DNA of 64,000 nt from Fomes fomentarius. Lineage: Eukaryota > Basidiomycota > Agaricomycetes > Polyporales > Polyporaceae. Made by a program: the position numbers and the translations under genes. The stretch lies in NCBI GenBank assembly GCA_022606135.1, contig JABYQN010000008.1, positions 1,240,001-1,304,000 on the forward strand, in the 5' to 3' direction. Shown here one piece after another: positions 34,458 to 45,138 of this stretch (the stretch's first letter is position 1; each line of letters starts with the position of its first letter). Under the pieces are notes generated by a model, which saw nothing but the letters and a program-made list of their open reading frames with translations, was not told the DNA's origin and did no database searches.

Positions 34458-37147
34458 ATGTCCGAGATTCAGGGCGATGGACCAACGGACCTGTACATCC
34501 CCGATGACTTGACTATCTCGCAGTTCATCCTTGACACGCAGCATCCTGCGCGTCCTGTATTGACTGGCGCGCACCCGTGGCTCATCGAGGAGGCCACTGG
34601 AAGACAGATAGGCTCGGACGAGGTATGGCTACCTTTGCGCTTAGGGGATTGCGCTGTTCTGAAAATATGTATTAGCTTAGGGCACGGGTGCACGGCCTAA
34701 CGAACGCGCTCAAGATCCGGTGGAATGTAGGTCAGTGCCACACGTTGTTCCAGGAATTGCATGTACTAAGTATGTTGGTTCGTTCAGGCGAGGATGATGT
34801 CGGTAGGTGGTGTATGAGTCTTATGATCGCAGTTGGTGTTACTAAATGGGATGTGCACGTCCACAAGTATGCTTGTTTACTCCCAACCACGTCGGTAAGT
34901 CGATATTGAAGGTATCTTATTTGCATTGCTGACTCCGATGTCTTTTGAAAGACTATGTGGTGGCAATATGGTAGGCGTCCATGATTCTATACCTGCGCTC
35001 TCCATTGATATGAATTATGCGTTGTTAGGGCGGCCCATCGGCTAGGTGGCATCGTGGCGTACGATGAATCTTCTTTGGCACACCGTTTGCAGTCTTGATT
35101 CAATGACCGTTGCAGGACTTCCAATCCCATGTATAATGCGGAGGAGCTGACGTACCAGTTGAAGATGACCAAAACGAAAGTGCTCGTGGCTCACTCCTCG
35201 ACGCTTCCCGTCGCTATCGAGGCAGCTCACCTCGTAGGACTCCCAGAAGACCACATCATCCTGATTGATTCCTCTCCGAACTCGTCGTATCCGAATGTGC
35301 CAGACCTCGTCCGTTTCGGTTTGCGCGAGAAGCCGCAGTATACCGAGCGCCGCCTGAAGTCGGGAGAGGCTCGGGCCAAGGTTGCGCTATTGTTGTTTTC
35401 GAGTGGGACTACTGGGAAACCGAAGGTGAACCATCAATACTGACCTGCACTTCTGTGTGTGTTTCCCCACTAACCTTGCGCGACGCCACAAATGCAGGCT
35501 GTAATGATGTCGCATTACAGTCTTGTCGCCAACCTTGTGCAGATGCTCTCATACCTCAGACTCACAGACGACAGTATTCCTATGGCGCAGAAGCGATACC
35601 GCCCTGGGAGCGTTGGACTGCTGAGTGCGTGATCTTTTCACTCTCGTTGCGTAGAAAATGACGAAGGTGGCTGACAACTATCCAGTCCTGCCCTTATTCC
35701 GTACGCGGTATCCCTCCCATAATCGTGCGAACCTCTCTGAATGTGCTGCTGCCAGATGCATATGGTTTGCATATGGTTCTCTTCGGTAGCATGGTGTTCG
35801 GCGTAGGTCACTGATGTCCTGAATTATATTCCACTAACTCCAATATGTGATATTACTTCCTGTCACGCAGAGTACCCTGGTCATTTCTGCTCGATTCCAG
35901 CTCGAACGGATGCTCCAGAGCATCCAACAGTACCGGGTCACACATCTGTAGTGAGCATAACCCTTCCTATGGCACCCGGGTCTGTATCATTTACATCCCT
36001 ACCAAGCCTTGTTCCACCCCACGCGGTGCTACTCTGTAAAGTGAGCAGCCCGATCAGACGTACTATGCACTTGCTCATTCAAGAACGAAATAGAGCTCTA
36101 TCGTCCAGAAGTATGACTTGAGTTCCGTCCAGGTCCTAGGGATCGGTGCGGCGCCCGTCAGCGCGGAGCTCACAGAAGGGCTCGTAAAGCTTCTGCCCCA
36201 CTGTGTCATTGGGCAAGGATACGGTGGGTTTCGCGCGGCACCCGTCATGTCAAGCCCATGGCGACTCACACTGACCACGACAGGTATGACGGAAGTCACG
36301 ACGATGGTCGCATACCTCCAGCTTGACAAGCAAGTCGGGACGCTGGGCTGCGCCGGTATCCTCCTCCCAGGAATCACTGCGCGCGTCGTCCGGCCGGATG
36401 GTACTCTCGCTGCATTGGGCGAGCTCGGAGAGCTACATGTGAAGGGGCCATCCCTCACAATGGGATATCTCGACAACGCGGCCGCGTGAGTCTTACATGC
36501 ACCCATCCTCATGACACAACACTTATACAAGTCCCTCATAGAACGGAAGAGTCATTCCAAGACGGGTGCGTTCTCCCGTTGTCTCGTACACGTCTGACCG
36601 GGCACCCATGGACGCTGATGGAGAATATAGATGGCTGCGGACCGGCGATGAAGTCAGAATCAACGAACACAAGGAGATATTCGTGGTTGACCGCATCAAG
36701 GAATTCATCAAGGTCCGAGGGTTCCAAGTCGCACCTTCTGAACTCGAAGGCCATCTCTTGGACCACCCCGACGTCGGAGACGCGTGCGTCGTCGGCGTCC
36801 CGGACGAGTACAGCGGAGAGAAACCGTTCGCGTTTGTCGTTCTCAGTGCCGATGCGGAGGCGCGCAACAGGAAGAATCCAGAAAGTAGACGTCTAGTCAA
36901 AGAGTTGATTATGAAGGTACGTACTCCCGATTTCAAAACGCTAATGCTAGGCTGATCTCATTATTCCGATGCTATCTAGCATGTATCCGAGCACAAATCA
37001 CGCTTCAAATGGCTCGCGGGCGTATACTTCATCGATTCGATGCCGAGGACGCAAAGTGGGAAGCTGCTGCGACGCGTGCTTCGAGAGCAAGCTAAGGTGA
37101 TGGTTGCGAACGGGGAAATCGCCTTACCTTCCAGGGCCAAGTTGTAA
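34458..37147 (+). CDS. 4CL-like acyl-CoA ligase E with peroxisomal AKL terminus
   Basis: Adenylate-forming (ANL) enzyme spread over about 17 exons. Visible parts in order: IPDDLTISQFILDTQHPARP at the start; FTPNHV; DYVVAIWAAHRLGGIV; the P-loop LLFSSGTTGKPKAV (intron inside, near 35425); LPLFHAYGLHMVLFGSMVFG; DLSSVQVLGIGAAPVSAEL; GYG-MTE (A5, across an intron); WLRTGDEVRI; VDRIKEFIKVRGFQVAPSEL (A8); and QSGKLLRRVLRE with the catalytic A10 Lys. The C-terminal tripeptide AKL is a PTS1 variant, implying peroxisomes. The reaction is ATP-dependent thioesterification of a carboxylic acid with CoA; aromatic versus fatty acid cannot be told. Paralog D (inverted, 42455-45138) shares most intron positions, but E has an extra intron in the P-loop segment. 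Confidence 0.87.
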
Positions 37148-37946
37148 ATATGTCCATTGTGTCTATTGATGTCTCGCTTTCGATCAGACAATCTAGTTCT
37201 CCGACTCTCTGTGATGAGTTTATAGGAAGTCGTTCGGACACCTCCGAATAAGTAAGAGGAACGTTGACATGATATGAGAAGGATAGGCCACCAAAATTGG
37301 TTCATGGAGGGAACATGCACCCGGTAAACGGGTGGAGGTCGAGGATGGCCATTGTCAATTTGAAATATGAGCCGATGACGCACTGTGGTCTATAGACACA
37401 GCAACTATGTCCCGGAGAGATGGTCACATCGGGTCACAATGCCGTCCATAGCCACGTCCGCGCGGTCAGGCTCTAGCTATCCCCTAGTTTTGCGCCTAGC
37501 GAGGATGAGTCGGAGAACGAATTCGGATTCTTCGCAGTGGCACCACACTCTCGAGGACCAGGTGTCGCTGCAGGTCGTTTCACCGTGATTCAGACCTCGG
37601 AAAATTTGCTAGAATGCTAGGTATACTACTCAGTATACATGCAGAGAATCAGCTGCAGCGCCCTGGCTCTGTGTTATAGCGATGTACAACAAAAGAGGGG
37701 TAATAGCATTCGAAGTAGTACTTTGTTCAAGATCGGAGGCAAATCTTCACGGATCCGCCCCAATCTTGTTGTTTCAGGCAGTTTATATACACAGTGATAA
37801 CCCTGTGAGCATGCATCGTTATCGGCCTATGGAGCAGCCAACATGTTATTACTCCCCAGGCCCAGGGAGGACGATCATCTACCTAAGCCGAACAGCTAAC
37901 ATGGTAGGTAAGGAAGGGCAAGCAAGACACAAGTATGCGATCTCAC
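37148..37946. other. 3' flank of ligase E, no gene seen
   Basis: Around 37362-37412 there is a stretch (TTTGAAATATGAGCCGATGA...) resembling 41932-41990 (TTTGAACTATGAGCCGATAA...). Both are in the same orientation, suggesting a dispersed duplication. Confidence 0.4.
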
Positions 37947-38280
37947 CTGACGGTTCCCAACACTCCAAAGAGCCAGTGGTGGGGTCCAATACGACACCAG
38001 CATACATATTGCAGTCGGTGGACATCAACCAGTTTTGGCCAAGAACGACATCGAAGTCACGTAGTATTGTACCATCCTAGCGTAGAGATACAGATTGTCC
38101 TGTTGACGTAGGATGTATAGGCGCGGCACAGAGTGGGAAAGAACAAAGCTGGTTGAGATAGAACTAGACGTCGTATGAGGATCAATAGCAATTGACACGG
38201 ATAGACTTTCTAGGGGAGCTCGAGAACCTGTCGGGGACCTGGGGAGAATAGGGGAGAATGCGAGGTGCACTGAAGGCATG
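37947..38280 (-). other. Possible exon(s) of a lineage-specific or retroelement-like gene
   Basis: After a CGCTAG acceptor near 38085 the minus strand reads DGTILRDFDVVLGQNWLMST and on to TGSLECWE, ending at a GTGAGA donor at about 37946. Upstream, VSIAIDPHTTSSSISTSF and LYILRQQDNLYLYAR are open. The DFDVVLGQNWL block resembles the end of a retropepsin-like fold (hDVVLG.DWL), but no Asp-Thr/Ser-Gly motif was found. Gene or relic status is unresolved. Confidence 0.35.
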
Positions 38281-38338
38281 CAAGAGGAGCAATCAAGTAA
38301 GGCCCAGACTGCACGCGAAGCATCACAAGTGTGACCAA

Positions 38339-38508
38339 TGTCGGATAGAGTGGTCCTACTATGGTGCAGCCGAAGTCAGCTGATCAATGGCATGACGCCA
38401 ATTACTGGCTGGATGCTTGAGCGCGAGACATGAAGGATCTTTTGCAGGGTGAGATCATTCATAGTGAGATCTCTAGCGCAGTACTTGAGCGGACGACAGT
38501 TTTGCTTC
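38339..38508 (-). repeat. Inverted repeat, arm 1 (native gene copy)
   Basis: These 170 bp (last exon plus 3' flank of the gene at 38376-39128) are identical by eye to the reverse complement of 41381-41550. Confidence 0.93.
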
Positions 38509-39128
38509 TCCCGGTCCTGTAACTCAGCATTAGCACTGGGAATCTCTTAATGAAGATGACGCTTACAAGAAAGCGTTGTACCTCCTTGGCGATTACTACC
38601 GCTAGCTCCGCTCGAGTCGGAGGCCTATTTTTGGCATGCAAGATAGTGACTTGACGATCATACTTCTCGACTCCGTTGACCTATCGAATGAGGGACAGCC
38701 CATAGTATCTGTTCAGCATGATGCTTGAAAATGCTCTAATAACGCACCAAAATTCTCACAGACATCTTCTGTCCCAGCGGCAACTCCATTGGGAATGCCG
38801 CACTCTTGGGGTCTCGCAAGTCATGGAGATCCTCCCGGAGCGCATCGAGCAGGCTGACACCACCAAACAGCAGAGGCGGAGAGAGAGTAGTATGGGACCG
38901 GGCGCCCTTGGTGTATAAAGTTTGCGAAAGAATCAGCCCCAAAGTATCATCTGTTAACACAGCACAGCCAGAATGACGACAAGAGAGACCGTCAGACTGA
39001 CGCTGGTACGGAGGAAGGTGGTTGGGCAAATCAAAGGGTATTAGTGGATTGTTGGATAGAGAATTTTTGGGACCTACGGTAATGGGGTGCGGCTCGTCGG
39101 TGACATTGACGTGGTAAAAAGACTCCAT
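38376..39128 (-). CDS. Lineage-specific protein of an Agaricomycete multigene family, function unknown
   Basis: Three exons (39128-38748, 38680-38567, 38516-38376) join in frame to 211 residues. The N-terminus MESFYHVNVTDEPHPITVGP is followed by LLFGGVSLLDALREDLHDLR, and then VNGVEKYDRQVTILHAKNRP, PTRAELAVVIAKEVQRFL and a last exon ending IQPVIGVMPLIS. The layout (a Y.RQ segment, then a P.TRA.LA..VAK.V.RF. helix, then a short SWQP-like end) matches a large unnamed protein family I associate with mushroom genomes. No function is known to me. Its last exon and 3' flank are copied in inverted orientation at 41381-41550. Confidence 0.6.
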
Positions 39129-41311
39129 GGAGTGTGTGAGGGACCAACGGCAATGATGTGATGTACGATGCTGGTGATGCAGTCTGCAGAAAGGAAAACT
39201 GGGAGAAGATAGTCAGTATCGAAGTACCCCAGGCGCGAACTCATGGCAGAGCACATACCGTGATGATGATAGAATGAGTGTGTATTCTATAGGATGCAAG
39301 TTCAGATATCAAGAGTTATGCACACTGGGAATATCAGAACAGGAGATACAGAGGCTGCAAGGGGAGCCAGTTCAGAGTTGGGTGCTATTTATCGCAACAG
39401 ATAGTTCCTTCTGATTGCGCAGAATTGGCACGCTGCGTGGCTCCGAGTTGGATATCTGGTTGTGTCATCAACTGCACCACAATATCCAAGTCCCACGAAA
39501 GACTCACGATCTCGAGATAGCCTTGTTAAGTACTATATGTGTTCATACGTGCCTTGCGTTCGAAACACTTTGGCAGGTGAGGACAGCGGTTCCAGGCATC
39601 TTCCTGATGATCTTTGAGTCTCCCCTCCGGGTGCCGTGGTATGCCTTCTGAGCAGGGTGAAGGGATGTCAAAGGAAGGTCGGATCTCAACGAAGTTTAGA
39701 TTCCAACGTGAATCGGGTATCTCTATATCACGGACATCGTCAGATAAACTCGACACAGGGACCCGGATGGCGCGAATCGCCGATACACGAGGCAAGCACT
39801 AGGTTCCGCCGATACTTAAAACGCATCTGCCGTCCATGTACGCAGCGAGAACGTTTCTCGAGATTAGGTTTAGTCTTCCCAGATATTTTTGAATGTTCTT
39901 CTTACTGCGGTGTCAGTGTCTGCGAAGAGGCAAGGAAGTAGGCTGTGCAGGGTCCGGAGTTGGCGTCTTCTGCTGGGAGAGTCCGAGAACGTGGCTCAGA
40001 TATCTGGTTACAACATCGATTAGACCTCAGGCTGCACATATGGCAACATATGGTAGCTGTGGGGACTGGACAGGGGCTGCAGTCTCGGCAGTGTTGTAAC
40101 AGTCTGGGCCTCATCGGAGTTTCTATCACAAGCATCACCTACGCACACCGCGGGATGCGAGGCGACTGGCAGCATCTTGAAACTAGCCTCGACAACTACC
40201 ACACCTGCCCATTGTGCCTTGTGTTCTGCATCATCCGAGCTTTGAAAAGTAATAGGATGGCAGTCCACACCTTTCTGATCTTTGTCTCTCTGGTTGTATG
40301 CAGTGCTGTCTTCTGGGATGCAGACAACTTGAACATGTCATCAAGGTGATCGGGCAGATAGAGGGCTCTGAGTTCCGCTATACAGGCCGAGGCAGTACAA
40401 TTTGAACTTACGGAGTTCAACATACAAGCTCAATGTTCATAGTAGCATAGGAAGAATCTCGACACGTCCTCGACTGTCCGACAAGGTTGAGAATGCTAAG
40501 AATTGGCGTACCTGATGTCCTTTGTCTCTTTCTAGATCTTTCATCCTCACTATCCAACCCGGTGGCGGCTGGTATCCTCAGAGTCGTAGGCACCTCCATG
40601 GCATTGGCAACAAATTTACGCTTTGACTGAGAGTTGCGCTAGGGAGCCGATGTACATATCTGTGTAGGGCAGTCAGTAGGCAGTCAGGAATTCTGAGATG
40701 CGATGGTGAAATGAATGTGGAATGATAGATGACCAAGAGTTACGTCCGTCACGATCGTCCCCAGTTTCGAATTGGACAAGAGCGCGCGCATGGACGAAGA
40801 AACCCTGTGAGCACACGGTGAGCGTGGCATCCCGCGGGTTCGTAGCGTCTGAACATTGACGTCGACGATGACATTGACGATTCGAAAGGCTGTTTCGTCC
40901 TGACGAAACACCTTCGCTCCCCGTGAACAGACGAGCTGCCGTACGACGGCCCTAACTGACACAGCAGAAAATCTTTCAACCGCCGCGCGCGGTTGCGTGG
41001 TACATAAATAGAAGTTGTCTTCTCGTTTAAGATGTGTGGGCGATCCGAAATCCCGTCCTACGTCCACTAGCAACGACGAGTCGCGGGGAAAATCTTCGTG
41101 GGCCCGGGAAAAGAACAAGGCAGGGTACTGATGGGGGCCAAACAGGGCCAAACAGGATGCGGAGGTTGATTGTTTGTTCGAAGTGGCAAGCGTCTTCCCA
41201 GCGCCAGGCCAGGATCCCGTCTCTATCCCCCATCTCGCAAGCAACCGTGCTCTACCTTACGCTTCTCCCTCAAGTTCTGCTCGTCCGACCCCGCTCACTC
41301 CCTCTCCCGCC
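39129..41311. other. Gene-poor accessory region with unassigned minus-strand open stretches
   Basis: No intact gene could be built. Minus-strand pieces that look protein-like include MEVPTTLRIPAATGLDSEDE followed by RSRKRQRTS and a GT donor (40599 down to about 40510), ELRALYLPDHLDDMFKLSAS (about 40335-40395) and SSLSDDVRDIEIPDSRWNLN (about 39695-39755). They may be exons of another member of the same lineage-specific family, or relics. Confidence 0.35.
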
Positions 41312-41380
41312 ATGGCCACCGCCGCAGGCCGCAAAAAGTCTCTCATCGCCCCGTCTCCTCCCAACATCGACTCGCCGGGG
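41312..41380 (+). pseudogene. Severed gene start (first 23 codons of an unidentified gene)
   Basis: A C/T-rich leader (41225-41311) ends in CGCCATGGCC, a strong fungal start context. The frame then reads MATAAGRKKSLIAPSPPNID SPG before running at 41381 into the inverted copy of a foreign exon, in a different frame from that exon. This looks like the 5' UTR and first codons of a well-expressed gene cut off by rearrangement. Confidence 0.5.
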
Positions 41381-41550
41381 GAAGCAAAACTGTCGTCCGC
41401 TCAAGTACTGCGCTAGAGATCTCACTATGAATGATCTCACCCTGCAAAAGATCCTTCATGTCTCGCGCTCAAGCATCCAGCCAGTAATTGGCGTCATGCC
41501 ATTGATCAGCTGACTTCGGCTGCACCATAGTAGGACCACTCTATCCGACA
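41381..41550 (+). repeat. Inverted repeat, arm 2 (displaced exon copy)
   Basis: Exact reverse-complement copy of 38339-38508, carrying the last exon (from QNCRPLKYCARDL to the stop) and 37 bp of 3' flank. It is bounded on the left by the severed gene start and on the right by a T17 run. Confidence 0.93.
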
Positions 41551-41567
41551 TTTTTTTTTTTTTTTTT
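41551..41567. repeat. T17 homopolymer at the copy boundary
   Basis: Seventeen T residues start where the similarity to arm 1 ends. The native locus has only ATTGG at this point. The run is on the sense strand of the exon copy, so it is not the poly(A) tail of a retrocopy of that gene. Confidence 0.85.
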
Positions 41568-42010
41568 GGCGGAGCGCATATGCTGTCGGCCTCCATCGCC
41601 CCGAAGGTACATCAAGAGGCACACGATCGACGAGTGCCGATCCAGCGCGCTGTACACACCGCCAGGATCTCTCCCGAGGTGTGTAGAATAAATAGGCATA
41701 AGGGTGGCATACGCATACGATCATAGGGAAGGAAAGAAATAAAGAACCTACTCCAACCAGGTAACTACCGCCCCGGGGAAATGCTTTTACGTGGGCCCGG
41801 TCCCTCAGGCCTCAGGCCTCATGAGTCATGGCAGCACGGCGCTTATGTAAGCTTTCCTGTAGGCAGGTGGTTTGGAAGATTGTCATAGAAGCTAATAAAT
41901 GCGGGTAGTAAGCGGGAAGTCGGATGATGCCTATTTGAACTATGAGCCGATAACGTACAGCGACGTCTATCAACAAGATACAGCAACGGGTGCAGAATCC
42001 ACTGTTCTCT
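41568..42010. other. Spacer between the exon copy and the hAT-like element
   Basis: No gene. It contains a small CAGGCCT direct repeat (about 41806-41820) and the segment 41932-41990 that resembles the 3' flank of ligase E. Confidence 0.35.
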
Positions 42011-42018
42011 ACTACAAT

Positions 42019-42453
42019 TAGTGATGTTAAGAGCCCGGCTCGAAGCCGTCTAAGCCGGCCGTCTATGGGCTGGGCCGAGCCGAGCTTCGCTCAGAGCTCC
42101 GAGAGCTGGAGAGCCCGGCCTTACATATGTATGGGCCGAGCCGAGCTCTGAGCCTCGGCTCGAGCGCTTACCTCATGGGTAACCGGCGCTGGGTGCTGCT
42201 CCGAGCCTGCCCCTCGATACACACAAGAACATAGCTACCGCTGCTCAGACCCACATAAACTCTCATATACATGGCCTAGTCATGTATCTAAAGGAGTAGT
42301 GATAGAACCCTGAGGCCGAAGCCTGAGCCGAGCCGAGCTTGAGCCGAGTCGAGCTGCTGCGGAGAGCCCGGCCTGCCATATCGTCAGGCCGTAGCCCTAC
42401 AAGCCGGCCCGAAGCCGCGGCTTTTGGGCCGAGCCGGGCTCTTAACATCACTA
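42019..42453. mobile_element. hAT-type miniature inverted-repeat transposable element (MITE), 435 bp
   Basis: The element begins TAGTGATGTTAAGAGCCCGG and ends with its perfect reverse complement; the terminal inverted repeats match for at least 24 bp. It is flanked by an 8 bp direct repeat ACTACAAT at 42011-42018 and 42454-42461, the target-site duplication length of the hAT superfamily. The interior is full of GAGCC/GGCTC words in both orientations (sub-terminal repeats), as in hAT elements where transposase binds. There is no open frame long enough for a transposase, so it is non-autonomous. Perfect ends and target copies suggest recent insertion. Confidence 0.92.
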
Positions 42454-42454
42454 A

Positions 42455-45138
42455 CTACAATTTCGACCTGACAGCGACGGCCAACTGTCCTTTCGCCAGC
42501 TTCTCCTTCGCACGTTCGCGTATTATGCGGCGCAACAGTTTCCCGCTCGGATTCTTCGGGATAGTATCGACAAACTCGATACCTGCTAGCCGCTTATAGT
42601 GCGCCTTGTGGTCCGAGACATGCTATGAATGAATAGCACGACGGTTTATCCAGATAAATCTCTGAAATCGATGTGCCTGACGCTGCGTACCTTCAAGAGC
42701 TTCACCCTGGTCCTCTGCAGTGCTGCGGCGTCTGCCCGAACCTGGGTTGAAGCCACCACGAAGGCGAAGGGTAGTTCCCCGCTGTAGTCGTCCGGGATGC
42801 CCACGACACAGACATCCACGACGTCGGGATGGTCGAGCAGATGTCCCTCAAGCTCGGATGGTGCCACCTGGAATCCACGGACCTTCATGAGCTCTTTGAT
42901 CCTATCGACGACGAAGATCTCCTTGCGCTCGCTGATCCGGACCTCATCTCCAGTCCGGATCCACCTATGAAGAGTATAGTGAGCACATGTGCATCCAGAG
43001 CTCGCGAAGCGCACATACCCATCTTGAAAAGTCTCTGCTGTCCTATGAATCGGAGATAGGTATCAACGGCGTGAATGTGAGGAGGACAAGTGAGGGTATC
43101 CGGCACGCACGCAGTAGGGTTACCCAGATATCCAAGCGCGACAGATGGCGTCTTGACATGCAATTCTCCCAGCTCGTTCAGCCCGGCGAGGGAGCCATCC
43201 GGCCTCACCACCCGCGCCACTACTCCTGGAAGCATCACTCCTCCACTACCCAGAGTCCCGACACGCTGATCGAGTTGGAGAAACGTCACTGCAGTCGCCG
43301 TTTCCGTCATACCTAGTTAAATGGCGACAGTAAGCGGCGCGCGGACGACCCGAGACCGGAGACCGGAGTGAGATGACCGACCATATCCTTGACCAATGAT
43401 AGAGTCGGGAAGAACCCGTGCGATTTGCTCTGTGAGCTCGGCGCTGACGGGCGCGGCGCCACATTGCAGAAAGTACACAGAGCTCAAGTCGTAATTCTTC
43501 ACTATTGAGCTCTGATGGGGATACATGAGATATGTATTCACGGATTTTGGAATAGCAACGATAGTATACCTTGCATAGGAGAACAAGCTGGGGTGGCACG
43601 ATACTTCAGGTCGCATGCATAGGTCAGAACCAATCATCTCATTCTCTGCGTCGTTCTCGGGACTCACTTCAGATGCGTGACGCGGTATCGTTGTATGCTC
43701 TGGAGCATACGCTCCAGAGAAAATCTCGGTGAGACCACTATCGTGCTCTGAACAGGCCACGTCACTACAGCTCCGACGTAGCAGAATGAGAGCGACCAAT
43801 AATGACTCACTGCAAGGTACATGGACCCGAAAAGGCCCAGGTGCATCCCAAATGCATCTGAGGAGTGTTGTAGAACGAGAGACTATCGCAGGAACTGCAC
43901 CGAACTCACGATAGAAAGGTAACACTGAAGATTGAGGAATTGAGCAACGCATTGTCCAACGTCACCATCACGGTACAACCCGAGCAGCGATGCAGACGCA
44001 CCTCCAAGTGTGACACTCCCCGGTCGATACAGTTTGCGCTCCAGGGGGATGTTATCGTCGTTGAGATTCAGGTATTGTCCCATCTGCACGATATTGGCGA
44101 TGATGCTGTAATGCGGAATCATGACGGCCTTTGCTTTGCCTGTCGTTCCGCTCGAGAAAGACAGCAATGCGAGCTTCTTCTTCGCCTCACCCGGCTTGAA
44201 ATGCAAGTCATTGTATTGCTGCACCTCGCTCAGTCCGAGCTTGATGAGCGCTGGTAGGTCAGCGTACGGAGACCCTGCTACCGGATCGAACAGAGCAATA
44301 CGCTCGGATGGAAGCCCGTAGGCGTGGGCGGCATCTAGAGCTACCGATAGAACAGCAGGATGTGTAATGATCAGACGAGCTTTGGTGAGCTGCAGTTGAT
44401 GTACCAGTTCTTCGGCGGTGTAGGAAGGATTTGCCGTTCTGTGGGCCGGCGAACGTGAGAATCAATGTGACACATTGAGAGGCACTCGGATTTACGAGGC
44501 AATTCCCCCCAACTTCTGTATCCCCCTGTCTGGTTATGAGAGGTTGCACATCAATAGCGATACCATCAGACGTACCATAATGCGACCACATAGTCTGCCA
44601 AGCTACCATGAATCGCAGACAATCACAAGGGAAGCACGTCGCGTACGTACCGATATGGTTCGGACTAAATATGGCCACTGACTCAATAAACATCAGGGCA
44701 GGTGGCAGGAGTCATGATGGGTTCCGTACTCACCCACGTCGTCATATCCTGTGAGTGAAAACGTCAGATAACTAGTTTTCCTAGCATAGTTCGAGTGCTC
44801 GGTGATAAGCAAGCTGACCTATCTGCCAGCGTATCTTCAGGGCATTCGCCAGCCCATGGGTTCGCGCACGTAACTGTATGCTCAAGCTCGTAGTCAGCAA
44901 CATTATACTCCTGAGAGGCGCATCTTTGCGGGAAAGATGACAATGAAGTTCATAATCATAGTAACGCAATCACCTCGTCTGAGCTAATCTCCCTCCCAGT
45001 CTCCTCCTCAATGAGGAACGGCCGTCCGTAGCCCCAACTCGGTCGAGTGGGATGCTGTCCGTCCAGAACGAACTGTGCTATCGTTAGGTCGTCAGGGATG
45101 GGGGTCATAGGTCCGCGGTCTGCGTATATCTCAGTCAT
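42455..45138 (-). CDS. 4CL-like acyl-CoA ligase D with canonical SKL peroxisomal signal
   Basis: Paralog of ligase E on the opposite strand, about 16 exons, apparently intact. Landmarks in order: IPDDLTIAQFVLDGQHPTRP; RARTHGLANALKIRW; VAIFSPNHI; YTAEELVHQLQLTKARLIIT; the P-loop LLSFSSGTTGKAKAVM (no intron here, unlike E); LPFYHAFGMHLGLFGSMY; APVSAELTEQIARVLPDSII; GQGYG-MTETAT; WIRTGDEVRI; VDRIKELMKVRGFQVAPSEL; and NPSGKLLRRIIRE with the A10 Lys. The last residues are VRSKL then TAG, so peroxisomal import is strongly predicted. It catalyses acyl-adenylate then acyl-CoA formation; substrate unknown. A hAT-like MITE begins one base past the stop codon, so the 3' UTR is replaced by transposon sequence. 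Confidence 0.88.

Noticed and set aside
40684..41244. 186-codon minus-strand frame opposite the severed gene start
   Set aside because: Begins with a non-ATG codon and shows no family pattern; probably chance.
41381..41567. Exon copy plus T17 read as a retrotransposed (poly-A tailed) pseudogene
   Set aside because: The homopolymer is T on the sense strand, and the copy lacks exons 1-2; neither fits an mRNA retrocopy.
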